Part shown: piece after piece, positions 47,201 to 62,245 of the stretch
Layout of the letters: each line of letters opens with the position of its first letter
Position numbering within the stretch: the first letter of the stretch is position 1
Assembly: GCA_963920765.1 (NCBI GenBank)
Contig: OY987248.1
Location: forward strand, 12,434,539-12,498,538
DNA: 64,000 nt
Reading direction: 5' to 3'
Source of the DNA: Ulota crispa
Taxonomy: Eukaryota > Streptophyta > Bryopsida > Orthotrichales > Orthotrichaceae
The notes under the pieces: model-generated
Database searches by the model: none
Seen by the model: only the letters and a program-made list of their open reading frames with translations
Told to the model about the DNA's origin: nothing
Position numbers and translations under genes: made by a program

Positions 47201-48848
47201 CGGGTTAACTTGCAGTAGTGTCCAACATTGCAGCTTCACATTGGCGATGGTATACAACTAGTGCAAAGAATTGCAAAGCAGAATCTTGATGATCTCGCAG
47301 ATTTTCTGGCTGCGAGTCACGTTAGCGAAAGTGCAAACGCAGTGAAGGACGAAAGGCTGAATATTATTATAGTTGATGCAGATGCTGGTGACTCGAGGTA
47401 AGGCTCTCTTTCTCTGGTGGTTCCAAAAGAGGATACTCTTTAGCATCATTTCAAGCATTTTTAAACCAATTATTTTAGAGTACGCTTTCATTGGTAGCTT
47501 TTATCAGCAACTCAGTGGAAAACCTCACTTTTGAGATACAAGCCACAATTGCAAGGATTTTATTAAAATTGAGTATTCGTGTGTGTGTGTTTGGTGGTGT
47601 GTCAGCTTGGAAATGAGCTGTCCACCAGCAGAGTTTTTGGACGAGCCCTTCCTTGCTGCAGCCAAGGCTGCACTTGTTCCCGGGGGTATGCTGGTAGTCA
47701 ATGTGGTGTCCCGAGCTGCAGCAGCACATGCTTCAGCAGCATCAAAGCTTCAGGAGGTAAATCTTCTGCTCCAGCAATTGCTCCAGCAATTATTTTTTTC
47801 TCTATTGATTCAATTCAATGGATGGTCAGACCTGTGACGTTCAAGTGCCTCAGATCCATATTCTCATGGAATTCCACCAACAGGGTTACGATTTTAGTGC
47901 ATGAAATCTTATGTCGTGTACATGGAAAAAAATATACATATGGTACTGAATTTTCATGTGATTGAGAGTAATTGCTCTTGTTTGTATGCAATATTACCTA
48001 ACTTAACCCCTAAAGGACCAAGCAGCCCTTTGCGACCAGTACAATACGGGGTATTTTTCTTGTATTTGGAGTGCATTTACACCTTAGTTACATTTGAGAT
48101 CAACAAAGAAGTGAGAATATAGATCAATGCTGTTCTAGTGAGGTAGTCAAGATCCCAAATTAGAACTTTTTGTTGGTAGCAAATGCCAGTTATATAGCAG
48201 CGTACATATTATGTATTATAGTAGCTCGGTCCTGTAAGGGTTAATAGAAATGCTAGGTCTTTTCTCCACCCGATTTTTCTTCAGTCTGCCATGGAAATTG
48301 TGTGTGGCTCTTGTGTGAAAAGTTGCAAGGTTTTACAGGTGAGGTTTCTATTGGCGGGTTCTGCAATACATTCCCTTGCTAAGATTGCAGGGTTCTTCAC
48401 ACTAGGTTTCTGTTGGAGGGTCTTGTAGTTTGTTCCCTTGTTAAGAATGTTTGGCAAGAGTCTTACAAATGAATTTAGGTGCACACTTGGACTAGAGCCA
48501 CTTTGCAAATACTTTCCTAACACTAAGTGGGTTTATCTGCTTGCTCGTTTGCTTATGTTTTTGTATCTGCTTGTTTGCTTGCTTGCTCGTTTGCTTATGT
48601 TTTTTATCTGCTTATTTGCTTGGCAGGGATTTGAAGAAGTGTATGAGTTGGTGCTTGATGAGGACGTAAATCGAGTTCTGTTTGCTCTTCCTCGTGAAAG
48701 TCCAGTGGAGAAGGACAATGCAGCACTTCACTTGCAAATGGCAACATCGCAGTTGCAAAAATTGGGTGAAGATTTTGCATCTTGGAATAATGGTCCAAGT
48801 TTTGAAGACTTTCTACAAGGCAGGCTCCGTCTCGTTCCCAGAATCTAG
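41264..48848 (+). CDS. METTL13: METTL13-type dual methyltransferase (eEF1A methyltransferase family)
   Basis: A complete 16-exon model of 2304 nt, 767 residues. Exons: 41264-41647, 42650-42754, 43538-43604, 43729-43913, 44039-44275, 44391-44474, 44719-44766, 45105-45169, 45659-45707, 45813-46080, 46330-46448, 46712-46792, 46911-46985, 47234-47397, 47606-47756 and 48627-48848. Two seven-strand methyltransferase domains are visible. The N-terminal one has LVPGCGNSALSATMYDAGF (GCGNS at 75-79), IVNVDF, MDITKMQ and FDVVLDKGSLDAL. The C-terminal one has VMVVGLGAGMLPMFLH (~541-556), VVELDGVIAQLAERHFGF and IIIVDADAGDS. Between them lies a Lys-rich stretch (KKKNKKKGKAK). Human METTL13 methylates the N terminus and Lys55 of eEF1A; the plant homologue is assumed similar. 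Exons 1 and 2 end at weaker GTC donors. Intron 1 has a direct duplication and intron 15 a TTAA-type MITE. The ATG at 41264 opens the conserved N terminus. Confidence 0.93.
41700..42003. repeat. Direct duplication (~150 bp) in METTL13 intron 1
   Basis: The run CTTGGCAAATTCAGAT ... CACTTTGATCTTTGTGCAAA ... TTAAGGATTAGGGTTTAGGG ... GTGTACCTTGCTTG occurs twice in tandem, from about 41700 and 41841. Both copies carry interstitial telomere-like TTTAGGG words. Confidence 0.85.
43140..43310. repeat. Dispersed repeat shared with 49470-49700
   Basis: The block TCTATATCTGGGGCGACCTTTGTTGCTTCGACTTACACC-like (in pieces: GTTCTATATCTGG, CTTTGTTGCTTCGACTTA, AAAGTTCTAGAAGATTCT) resembles the inverse of 49470-49700. 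It lies in METTL13 intron 2. Confidence 0.5.
48003..48244. mobile_element. TTAA-bounded piggyBac-like MITE (subfamily 1, inverted), in METTL13 intron 15
   Basis: A 242-bp element. The left end TTAACCCCTAAAGGACC and right end GGTCCTGTAAGGGTTAA are inverse over 17 bp with two mismatches. Its interior is inverse-collinear with 6768-6992. It gives the cleanest subfamily 1 termini in the window. Confidence 0.75.
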
Positions 48849-50494
48849 TTCAGGGAAGTTTGAGGCTATTTTGATATAGAAAATTTGATGTTCATGCATG
48901 CTTGGCAACTATATGAAAATGTATGAGCAGGCAGGTCGATAGGTGAGTTCATGCCTGCCATGACAAACAGGAAATATTCATTCCATATAAAGAGTTTTTG
49001 AGAAATTATCTTGTCGAAGTGTGAAACCTCCTATTAGAAGCTTCTCCACCTTTTTGCAAACAACTCCCTTCTTTCCAAGTATGTGGACTTTGAGGTGGAA
49101 AAGTTCCAGTTTCATGTTCTACAGAAGCACTAGAACAAAATAAAAATGGCCCTTTTTTTGAATGAGTTAATTCTATCTCCTTTCTAATTGTTGTTGCACA
49201 TGCTTAAAGTTTTCCATCCTAAAATATGAGTTTGAAATTTTCAAGTTTTATCTTCTAGTGGTAAACTGCTAAAAAGACTCAATATATGTAAACCACTTCA
49301 TGTAGGTACCCCTCTCTCATGTGTGGTTAACAATAAAGTATGTTGGATCACTAGAAGTTACACCATAACACTTTTTTAACCAATTAGGTTGAGCCGCTTT
49401 ATCAGACCTTAACAACAAGTTACTTGTAGTTGCACCACGACACTTTCTTGGCCAATCAGAATGCCCATTCTTTTATCTATATTATTGAGTGCAAGGATTT
49501 CCCAAGTGCGCCCTTTTCTAGAACCTTCTAGAACTTTTTGTTGTAAGTCAAAGCAACAAAGGACACCCAAGATATAGAACCCCAAGTGCCCTCCAACCAT
49601 GTCCATTTCCAAAATTTTATAAAACTTTTTGGTGGAAGTTGAAACAATAAAGGATGCCCCAAATGTAGAACACCAAAAGCCCTCCAACCATGTGCTAGAA
49701 ATCAAAAAAATGCCAAGCTTCTCCTAGCAAACATATACGAGTAGCATTGTGATGAAAGCAATTGGTATTGTTGATCTCAAAAAAGGACTAAAATAATGGT
49801 GCATGTGGATTAGATTCTAGATCAGTTGTGAGATATTGATTTTTTGTATAATACATCAAGATTAGATTCTAGGCCAATTGATTTGTGAGATATCTTTTTT
49901 TTGTAAAATTGAATGTTGCATTACTTATACATGTCCTACTCACGCAAAGCAAACCTATAGTACCAATGGAGGCAACAAAAATATCCTTGCAATAAACAAA
50001 TTGTTTGTTTCAAGGTCTTACTCAAAAATTCCATTTATAACTTTTGTACTTTTACTTTTGCCCAAATTTTATGCTTTGGTTAAACTTGTACTTTACTCTA
50101 TTTTTAATCTTTTTTACTTTGGTTAAACTTGTACTCTACTTTGTTTTTTAGGTATATACTTGTTAAACTACCTCCACTCAACTTTTAGATATATACTTGT
50201 TAAACTATTGTTTACTACTACATACATGGAATACGACTCACAGTTGCACCAAAACTTTCTCCTTTTCATCCAATATGAAATTCTTTTATATATACTAGAA
50301 AGAAAAGATTGTAGGTTGTATTCTTTTATATATACAGATTTTAGAGTAGAATCTTACATGTCGGAAGAAAAAGGTGGCATAAAAGGCCATACAAACACCA
50401 GATTCTCAAAATCCCAACCTCCATCGCAAACCCCAAACCATCACAGCAAAGTTTTCTCATAGTGCCCGTCTTTCTTTTCAGAGATTGCTGGTGA
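48849..50494. other. 3' flank of METTL13 and A/T-rich repeats
   Basis: 49288-49720 holds repeat sequence related to 43140-43310 (inverse) and to 57250-57420 (GGTTGCACCACRACACTTTC-like). 49860-50350 has runs such as GTATATACTTGTTAAACTA in tandem. No gene recognised. Confidence 0.45.
49470..49700. repeat. Dispersed repeat with an internal duplication
   Basis: Contains CCAAGTGCCCTCCAACCATG and again CCAAAAGCCCTCCAACCATG, plus two ACTTTTTGKTGKAAGT blocks, so the unit is duplicated within the element. It is related in inverse to 43140-43310. Confidence 0.55.
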
Positions 50495-50765
50495 TCTCGT
50501 CTTTTTCTTACTCAATGTTCTCGTCTTTTTCTTTCTCAATGTTCTCGTCTTTTTCTTTCTCAATGTTCTCGTCTTTTTCTTTCTCAATGTTCTCGTCTTT
50601 TTCTTTCTCAATGTTCTCGTCTTTTTCTTTCTCAGTATTATTGTCTTTTTCTTTCTCAGTATTATTGTCTTTTTCTTTCTCAGTATTATTGTCTTTTTCT
50701 TTCTCAATGTTCTTGTCTTTATCTTTCTCAATGGCCTCAAATTTTTCTTTCTCAAAGGTCTCGAT
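50495..50765. repeat. 24-bp minisatellite, about eleven units
   Basis: The unit GTTCTCGTCTTTTTCTTTCT plus CAAT is repeated about eleven times, with a GTATTATTG variant in the middle three units. The period is a multiple of three, so both strands stay open and would read Phe/Ser-rich or Lys/Arg-rich octapeptide repeats. I see no start context, intron pattern or flanking domain to make either a gene. Confidence 0.93.
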
Positions 50766-52079
50766 TTTCTATGTTTTGTGTGGGGAATATGTTCAGCTTG
50801 CTTTGCTAGTTTCTTTGGTATTCAAGAAGTATGTTGCGGTATTTCATTTCTCGTCATTCAGTATGCATTGTTCAACAGAAAAGAGGAAAAAACAACATGC
50901 TAGTGATCACGTTGCGGAGCAACAGCTCTTATTATGGCTTCTATGCTAATCATTGTAGGTATTCACAAAGCTTTCTTAACACGAGAGCTTAGTCTAATTA
51001 TATGCCAAATTTTTTGATACATGAGCTTGTTTTTTTGAGTTTTTCAACTGGAGGACCTGCAGCAGCTGATGCTTCTTCTTGATTAAGGTAAGTCACCTTT
51101 TCTTTCATTGATTTGCCATCATCCTTATGTATAAAAGCCAAAAATCTCTCGATATTGAAATTTCGTTAATATACATGACTATTTTTGTTGAATCCTTTGC
51201 AAGTGAGATTTCCTATGCGGGACAGTAGCTAATCGTATTTCTATTCGAACATCCCTGTAAATAAATATTGAGGGAAGTCGTGCTTACACCACTGCGTAAT
51301 TTGAAGGTGAAACGAGTGTATGCTTAGATCTATTGATATTGGTTTAGCAAACGGAATTGTGGCCTTAAACAGTTTAGGTTTTCCATACCTTAACTCCATC
51401 ACATGCACTATGAAGGCTAGAATCATCTTTTTTGTCCTCTTTTATATATAAAATGTAGGTTTGCCTGGTAAAGCTATATTGTTGTCACGGTTAATTCAGC
51501 TCTGAAAGTCGTGGTAGTTGTTACTGGTGCACTGACAAAGGAGACGGTAATGTTGCACAAGAGTGAACAGATTTACTTGCTACTCTTGTATAGTAGAGAT
51601 GTATCCAATGGTTTGGTCAAATGACAAAAGTAAAAAGAGAGGTGCGTTCAACTCTAGTTCTGGTTCAAAATCTGGTTTCAAGTTTCTGGTTATTTAGAAG
51701 TTCTTGAAAGAATGCTACTATTAGTATACATGAATGGAAGGTGTAGAGATGCACCTATTCTTGCTATACCTATTTTTGTTGAGAAAGCAAATCCTTTTTG
51801 GTTACCTCCTGCAAACTTGTCTAGTATACTCAAACATGAAGGGCTAGTGTTCCAATCTGAAGTTTAACAAAACTGCATCATTCATGTTTTAACAAACACG
51901 TCGTCTAATGATTTGTTATATCAAAAGGTATTTGGTTTTGCATGGTAGCATGACCCTAGAGTATGAGTTCAATGCAGCACAATTAGAAGTTGAGCAATGG
52001 AGATACGTTGGTTTTGATTTCACAGTGGTTTGGGTTTTATGATATCCAAGCTTAGGTCCACTTGGTGGTGAGGATTCTA
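50766..52079. other. Intergenic DNA
   Basis: At 50912-50926 GTTGCGGAGCAAC forms a small hairpin. There is no supported gene or transposon. Confidence 0.4.
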
Positions 52080-53671
52080 ATGTTAGAATGGTGCATCCTC
52101 AATTCCTTGAAATCAAGCTCTTCTGATTTTGCAAGCACGGACATGCAAGAAGAGTCTTTGCCATGGAGGTCGCTGCCTAGTGACATTCTTGAACGAGCTT
52201 TTGCTTTTCTTCCCTTACCAGAGGTCTTTCGACTGCGTTGTGTGTGCAAGAGATGGAACGCTTTGATCCATTGTGTGCAATTTCAATGCTGTGTAGCATG
52301 GGGACCATTCTATGTGCCTCAAGTTCAGAGAGGATATTCACATATGGTTCCATGGTCTTCATACGACCTTGGTGAAAGGAAGTGGATACCTATGCCTCCG
52401 TTTGAATTTCCATTGCAGAATCAACAGTATAGCTGGTATTTGGTGGCCACCAACGGAGGACTTGTTTGCTTTCAATTTGCTAATGGACAAACCCTTATTT
52501 GTAACCCTTTGACCAACAAGTGGGAGGAGCTCCTTCCCTCTAGGAATTTGGATTCTACATACGCAGCAATTAGTTGCATGATAGTTGACAAACAGAGTAA
52601 CTCTTACAAGATCCTCCTTGCAGGTAATATGATTATCATTGTTGCTTTGCCTTTCATTCACATATTGCACTTCAACTGCTATCATGTAATTCAAGCATAT
52701 GCTAGGTAGAAAGAACTGTGTGGTTGTAAGTTTCTCTTGCCTCTTGGATCCAACTCATTTTCTAACCCTAAGTGCTCCAATGACCAATTCTAGACACTTC
52801 CATATCAGTAGGAGGTGAAGTAAATGATTTTGGATGTTTAATAGGAGGTAACAGAATGGATTATGGAAAAGGACAAAATCATACCTTAATATTGGGAATG
52901 ATATAATGAATGTTTTGAAAACTACTAATAGCTTTGGAAGTGTGTTCTTTAATTTGAGCTTGGGCAATTAGGGGTTGACTAGTAGTTTACAATCTAGATG
53001 TGAGAACTCAATTATGTGGTTGCTATAGAGGTATTGTGATACTAATGAAATTGAGTTCTGTTCTTGCAAGTTGCAATTGTTTTGTGCCCAGATATGACAT
53101 GGTAGATTTGTATGACTCCATGACTAAAACATGGAGTCTTATTCAAAATATGTTTGTTGACTATATTATGAGACGTGGAGTTTACTGTTGTGGTGAATTG
53201 TGCGTCTTGACACAGCATTGCCTAAAAGGTCTATATGCAATTGTGAGATTGGATTTGACCACTCTAAGATGGAGGGAGGAAACCATTCCAATTCCAAAAA
53301 GATTTATGCGTTGCCCTTTCATCATAGCTTGCTTGGGTTAGGTATACTTGGTAGGTGGAAGGAATGATACAGACAGCTACCCCTATGGAAGTGTTGTCAT
53401 TTTCCAGCTATATCAAAGTAACAGATTGACCAAAGTAAGCAAATATTCAGATGAGCATTTTCTTAGATTCTCAAGAGTAATTCATGGATGCGGGTCAGAC
53501 AGACTAAAGATTCATGTGGTGACAATGTTGAGCGGCGGCATATGGTTTGGTGTTTACAATTGTGCAACAAGTTGTTGGGAAAAGCCCATTCACAAAGGCA
53601 ATTTTTGTAATATGCAAGATATCTTTGATATCAAGTTCACCTTCCATCCCAATTTTGGAATTGTACCTTGA
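52080..53671 (+). pseudogene. F-box/kelch-like gene with an in-frame stop
   Basis: The first exon (52080 or 52143 to 52623) encodes an F-box near its N terminus (LPWRSLPSDILERAFAFLPL, then VFRLRCVCKRWNALI), the Skp1-binding module of SCF ubiquitin ligases. Kelch/FBA-type beta-propeller sequence follows (VATNGGLVCFQF, then LICNPLTNKWEELLPSRN). It ends at a good donor, CTTGCAG|GTAATA. A second coding block begins near 53085 (YDMVDLYDSMTKTWSLI, then LYAIVRLDLTTLRWREE) and reads in one frame to 53671. A TAG at 53339-53341 interrupts it between FIIACLG and VYLVGGRNDTD; both sides are typical kelch sequence in the same frame. The phases of the exon 1 donor and the plausible acceptors near 53085 also disagree. 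I take it as a recently decayed copy, although an unusual splice is not excluded. Intron 1 holds a possible degenerate TTAA-type element (about 52761-52978). Confidence 0.65.
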
Positions 53672-53731
53672 GAATCACTTGGAAAAACTAACTTGGGTCC
53701 TCTTTCTAGTTCTTCATCCTTTTGGCTAAAA

Positions 53732-54079
53732 CAGTGAAACCTCCCATAATGCAAATTCCATATTTGCATAATTAATTGTAGTTCTTAAATTGCATACTCC
53801 CTATGTGCATAAAGTGTGGTCCAATATCCATGGATGGAGTTATTTTTATCAGAGTGGAACCACCTACAAAGTACGTCTATAATTCCATTGGTGACTCATT
53901 TTATGAATTATTGTTAATAGAAGGCAATCAACTACAAGTGATCTTTTTAGATGAGCTACCTACCAATTGTGCAACATGCGCATGTTGAAATAAAAAACTT
54001 ATGGCACTTGAACCTCTTTATGTGCATATTACTAAAACAAACTCCCCACAATTCCCATGCAATAAGAGAGGTTTCATTG
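53732..54079. mobile_element. Possible pogo/Tc1-like MITE
   Basis: The left end CAGTGAAACCTCCCATAATG and the right end (AATAAGAGAGGTTTCATTG) are imperfect inverse copies. The CAGTGAAACCTC terminus resembles pogo/Tigger-type ends from memory. No transposase; a clean TA duplication is not visible. Confidence 0.4.
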
Positions 54080-57000
54080 TAACTATTTTTTGCTGACGAA
54101 ATCTTCACATTTGAGAACACTGGGGGAATGGTGACAGGAAGTCATTTTTGTGTGAGTTTTCAAATTCATCTGTATTTTATCTTGCGCCATATGATCACAA
54201 ATGTGTTCCATTTCCTTTTGTAGTGATTGGTCCAACTACTAAATCCTTTAATTGGTTCATCAAGATTCTAAATGACTTGATTGTTAGTTTTTTGCAATTT
54301 TTTTTTAACTTGCGTTCCTACTTTTTGGACGTTGTAATTAGCTCTTTTTTTAGAAATATTCTTAAGACTATACCTCTCTGAGTGAGATGTTAACCCCCAA
54401 ATGCTCAAGCTAAACATATGAAGTCCACTTTAGAAGCTAATAATTGATTGTAGTATTTTTTTTCAACAACGTGCATGTGCTACCAATTGGTAGGCCATGA
54501 TTTTTCTCCTTTTGTAATCTTGTTTGCTACTTTACTAAAAGATTTATTTTAATTCTTGTACATCAACTCCCATACATATGGAAGCAGCCAGCTTTGGCCA
54601 TTTTAGCACTTAAAAGTCAAGGAGGGACTCAAAGGTTAAGGAGAGGGTAGTGTATATAGAGACTAAGGTGAAGTATGCGTTGTCTTCTTGAAGTCACATT
54701 GGCCTTTTGAACGGAAGAAAGTCACTTTGGATTCTATTGACACTTAGGCACATGAGGATATAACCATGTAGGGATTTTAAGCTCTAGGACAACTACCAAT
54801 ATTTTCTCTTGTTTTTTCTAATGTTGTTTAATAAAATTTCTATGTTGTAAAATAGATTTTGATGAGAAACAATCATGACATGGTAGTGTTAGCATAGACT
54901 CATTTTGGTGCATGTGTTCACAACAAGGAAGAAGATGAATAATATTGATTTGCACCACCAAAATGACATTAATCTCCAGATCATTGACAACATCCAAACT
55001 ATTGGTACTAGTCTATCATTAAAACTCCAAACCAAGAGCATAAAAATTGACAATCTTTTTTGGAAAAGGTCTAATTATAGTGTAAGGATAAAGGCAGTAT
55101 CAAAAGCATGTACTAAATATTGGTTGAATATGAGAAATGTAGGATTTTTGTTGAAGAAGCTCAAAATCTTTTCGCACACTATCACAAAATATTGTGTATT
55201 AGTCTGACAATGTTCCAATGTTAAGTTAATAGGGCTTAGATTTGTTATGGTCAAAAGTTGTATAACGCATAATGCAAATCTTGTGTGAATTTAGTGTGTG
55301 ATGTGTGTATACTTGGCATTAACCTAGCATTAATCTAGCAATTGTTAGGTCAAAAGTTAAGTCAAATTATCTTGATATTTTTTTAGGATTTTCTAACATG
55401 GATTTGGTGTTCTAATACATTGACACTTATTTGCCATGAGTTACTTTTATGAATCTACTAGGGAATCTGTTGAGATCTATGACATTTGGTTATGCATCCT
55501 AAATTTGAACCACAATCCACTCTCTCTTTTGGTGTCATATCTAGGAGTACTCTCAAGTAAAAGAGTATGAATCTAGAGATATAGTACTATGCTATGTAGG
55601 GCACCCTTGTTGATTGTCTAATGAGAAATGTTGAGCTAATTTGTCCTATTGAGGTAGCCCAAGGAGAAACCAAGATATATGATTTCTTCTTCTAAACCAA
55701 AAGCTTTGAAGAGCCCTCTCAAATGAAGGCTCTCCTACCTTGACATTAACCCCTTACAGATGTTGCCTACCATGCCACAAGAGTTGAGTGTATAAGTTTA
55801 AAAACCATTTAGCACTTGGAGGAAAATCTTCATGAAAATGGTCAAAAAATTTCCCAAAAATTGTAGTTGACTAGTATTGTGTTTGTGACATGGCTTGGAA
55901 TTTCCAACTCTAATGAGATTCATGTGCTACCCAAGTGCCTTATCCATATACAATACAAAAGAGTGTACACAAAACAACAACACCCTTAGGGAATTAAGGG
56001 ACTCTTTGAAGACATTCACAAGTCATAAATCCTACAAAGTAGAGTTTGAAATTTAACTTGAACATTTGGTCCACTTAAAATAGGACCTCATAAGAAGTGA
56101 TTGCAATGACCTTTGGCTTTTGTAAGTACATTGGTTACATTAATATGTATGTATATGTATGTACGTACGTATGTATATATACACATATATATTTATATAC
56201 ATCCAATAATGCGCTATTTTAAGAATGTATCTTGCATTCATTTTGTTATTAACCACTACATGAGTCATGGAGATGTTCACTGTGATTGGCCAAAAGAAGA
56301 TGTAAATCGTACGACTATTTTGAAAATGTTTCCTACATTGAAATTCAATGAGGAGGAGGAAGGCTAGTTTATTTGGGATGCAAGCCAAGCATTTGATTTG
56401 CTACCTCCTCTAGGAAACCTTGTCTTCTGATGGTACCCAATTGCAACAAGGTGATTTGCTTATTTTTTGAATGCTTTTAAAGATCACAATTGTTAATTAG
56501 GGTTTAAGGGTTTTAAAATGCATAAAGTGGAGAGAGGGTACATGCATAAAGTGGTTTAGGTTGAGACTTTACTTTAAATCAAGTTGATAGCATTTGTGAG
56601 TTAATCAATCATTCATAGTTTAAATTTTGAAATTGACCTTAATTTGTAATAAGATTGCTAACGTAGAATTTGTTTATTGCAAGAATAATCCCATTACCTC
56701 CATTGATACAACGGATACCTATATTAGTAAAAATAACAATAATTAGTGTGGCCCTGTGTCATTGGCCCAATTTCCACCCTCCCATGCCCCCCATGCCATT
56801 TTCTCATGCCACCCGTAGCTAAATTTGTACTTTACTTTATCTTTAAGTGGACATCACGGTGGACCTCCAAATTATACTTTAATTAAATTTATACTCTACC
56901 CTATTTTTAAACAAAACTCCATGAAGAACTTGAAATTTAATACCGTTCCCACCATTGGTTCAAATGTCACCAAACCAAGCCCATGCACCCCTCCTTGCCG

Positions 57001-57432
57001 AGAGCTTTCTAACAATACCAAGCATGTGATGGGGGCACACGGTCTAGAAGATCTCAATGTGACAAACATCCAAACATCCAAACAGCTTGATTTAAGGTAT
57101 CTATATATATAAAAGAATCCCAAGCTCCATTTTGGATGAAAAGACAAGAGCTTGAGTGCAACTATGAGTCGCATTCCATGCATGTAGCATTAAACAATAG
57201 TTTAACATGTTGCACCTTTTACATTCTCTTTGGCCAATAAAAGTAAGTAGCTCCATGATTCATGTGGTGGTTAACAATAAAGTATAACGGGTCATTGGAA
57301 GTGACACCACAACACTTTCTCTCAACCAATTAAATTTAGCCGTTTCATTGGAAGTCAACAACATGTCACTACAGGTTGCACCACAACACTCTCTCACCCA
57401 ATCAAAATGAGTGGCTCAAAAGGTTGTATTCT
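54080..57432. other. Intergenic A/T-rich DNA
   Basis: Isolated left-type termini TTAACCCC occur at 54392 and 55749 without a matching right end. 55068-55175 is a copy of the repeat described at 20774-20886. A short (TATG/TACG)n run lies near 56140-56190. 57250-57420 resembles 49288-49440. No gene is recognised. Confidence 0.45.
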
Positions 57433-57600
57433 TGGGGGGCATAGAAATAGGGGGTATGGGGATAGGAGGCATGAGGATAGGGGGGCATGGGAATATGGAG
57501 GCACAGGGATAAGGGGGCACAAGGATAGGGGGGTACGGGGATAGAAGGACATGAGGATATGGGGGCACAAGAATAGGGGCACAGGGATAAGGGGGCACGT
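57433..57600. repeat. G-rich degenerate tandem repeat (AGGGGGCAYRGGGATA-like)
   Basis: About ten imperfect 15-19-bp units built from GGGGGCA and GGGATA words. The plus strand has many runs of three to six G and could form G-quadruplexes. The minus strand reads as Pro-rich repeats without other sign of a gene. Confidence 0.8.
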
Positions 57601-57837
57601 GATAGAAGAACACATGGATAAGATTGCTATTGCACAATTTGTTTATTACAAGGATATTTTTGTTGCCTCCATTGATACAACGGATATGTAAACTAGTATA
57701 GATGATAATAATCTCCATCTTTCAGACAACTAAAGATGTCTTTACACAGCATCAACCCTATTTTGAGTGTAACAAAGACAGTCCCAGTTACGAATCGTTC
57801 TGCTGGGTACGGGTATAATCGAACGGCCGAAAACATC

Positions 57838-57970
57838 TCCCCGATATGTGGGATCCGGATCTCGACGTGGTCAGGGATCGAGGTGGTCGGGTATCTAAAC
57901 AGTCGGGTATCTAGATGGTCGGGTTTAGGTCTGTGCGGGTATCGAGGTGGTCGGGTACCTAGTGACGGGG
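57838..57970. repeat. Short tandem repeat (GGTCGGGTATCTAGAT-like) upstream of RUVBL2
   Basis: About six imperfect units around the core GGTCGGGTATC, ending about 240 bp before the RUVBL2 start codon. It is G/C-rich against its surroundings and lies in the presumed promoter. Confidence 0.75.
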
Positions 57971-58208
57971 TATCAAGCGCCTAAGGCGGCGCTTGGGAGG
58001 CTTTCTGGGCGGGTACGCGTGCGTTTGGTCCGTCAAGGGTCCCAGGGTTTAGTGAGAGTGCCAAGGGTTTAGGGTCGATTAGGTTCAAGCTCTTTTGAAT
58101 TTCTTCTTTCTGGTGCACTATCCGGTTCGTGGTAATCCCTCGTGTTCATCGAGGGTCCAGCCTTTTTTTCTGAGTGCGACTAAGTTCCAATTGCTGTCGC
58201 TTGGAGCG

Positions 58209-61238
<3,030 letters not shown>

Positions 61239-62245
61239 CTCTTTTCGAGTTTCTTCAGACTTTTACAAGAAGTTTACACAAGATGTTGTAAAGCGAAAAG
61301 CACAGCTCCCATTTTTGACCGCACTTTCAATACTTTTAACCAACAGCGCTTGAACAAAGAGTTGATGCAGTAACCAGGTACCCGTGCTCTTTGATGTTTC
61401 CTCAGTAAATGCATTTTCTACGCTTAGCAGGGTGTGGCACCAACACTGTAGCAGGTTGTCTGTTTGACGCAGCCAACCGTTTCTAGTTGGTGGGAAAATG
61501 AGTGAGAACATGATGGAGTTTGCATTGTAGTTCGGCACTTGAGCTCGGGAGGCTTGCTCCGGAGCTGGTCTGTACATGAGATTTCCTTCGATTATATGGG
61601 TTTATATGAGGATTCCGAAGTCGTCTATCTTGCAGTTTTCAAGATGAACCGGAGATGCATGTTTCCCAGGTTATGTTACAGTTAATGCGTATTACGAGGC
61701 ATTGAATTCTTGTGGTGTTGTGAATTTTCTGTTTGTTTTTCATCTGCAAAGCGTTCTCTGTTGTAGTACCTTTGCTGTTGGTGCATCTTGTTTTCTGGTA
61801 CGTAATTTTAGTCTAAGTCTTTCTCTTCTGTACTTTATAATGTCGAAGGAGATGAGCACAACTTTAACGGGACTATTTGATAAAAATTTCTTCAGATAGC
61901 AATGTTGCTTCCTTGCTTACACTTTGGATACTAGTAGCTTCTGGCCTCATGTTGAGCGGAAACCCTGAATAATCTGAAACTTCTAAATAACAACTGTTTT
62001 CAAAGTAGCATTAATTGGTGATTGTTTATAAGGTAATTCTCAACAGTGCGTCATGACTAGAACTTCCGCCGGATTACTGAAAAACCAGGTTTTCAATAGT
62101 AGGCTTAGAATTAGGATAACCAACCACGTCAGTTATGGTGCTTTCTTAATTATTTTGAAAAGGAGGAAGGCTTCGATTTTGAGAATCTTTGTGGTTTTTA
62201 GAATCCTTTTGTCGAGCCTCTCCTCTTATCACAAAAAAACAAACT

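Noticed and set aside
50495..50765. Possible CRISPR-like array
   Set aside because: The 24-bp units are directly adjacent with no spacers, and the window is a plant-type nuclear genome.
50905..50950. Helitron 3' end (GTTGC-GGA-GCAAC hairpin followed by CTAA)
   Set aside because: The stem is only five base pairs, CTAA lies too far from it, and no matching TC-type 5' end or helicase was seen.
52761..52978. Degenerate TTAA-type element in the F-box intron
   Set aside because: The ends (CTAACCCTAAGTGC and GCAATTAGGGGTTGA) resemble the family but both TTAA edges are altered; mentioned but not called.
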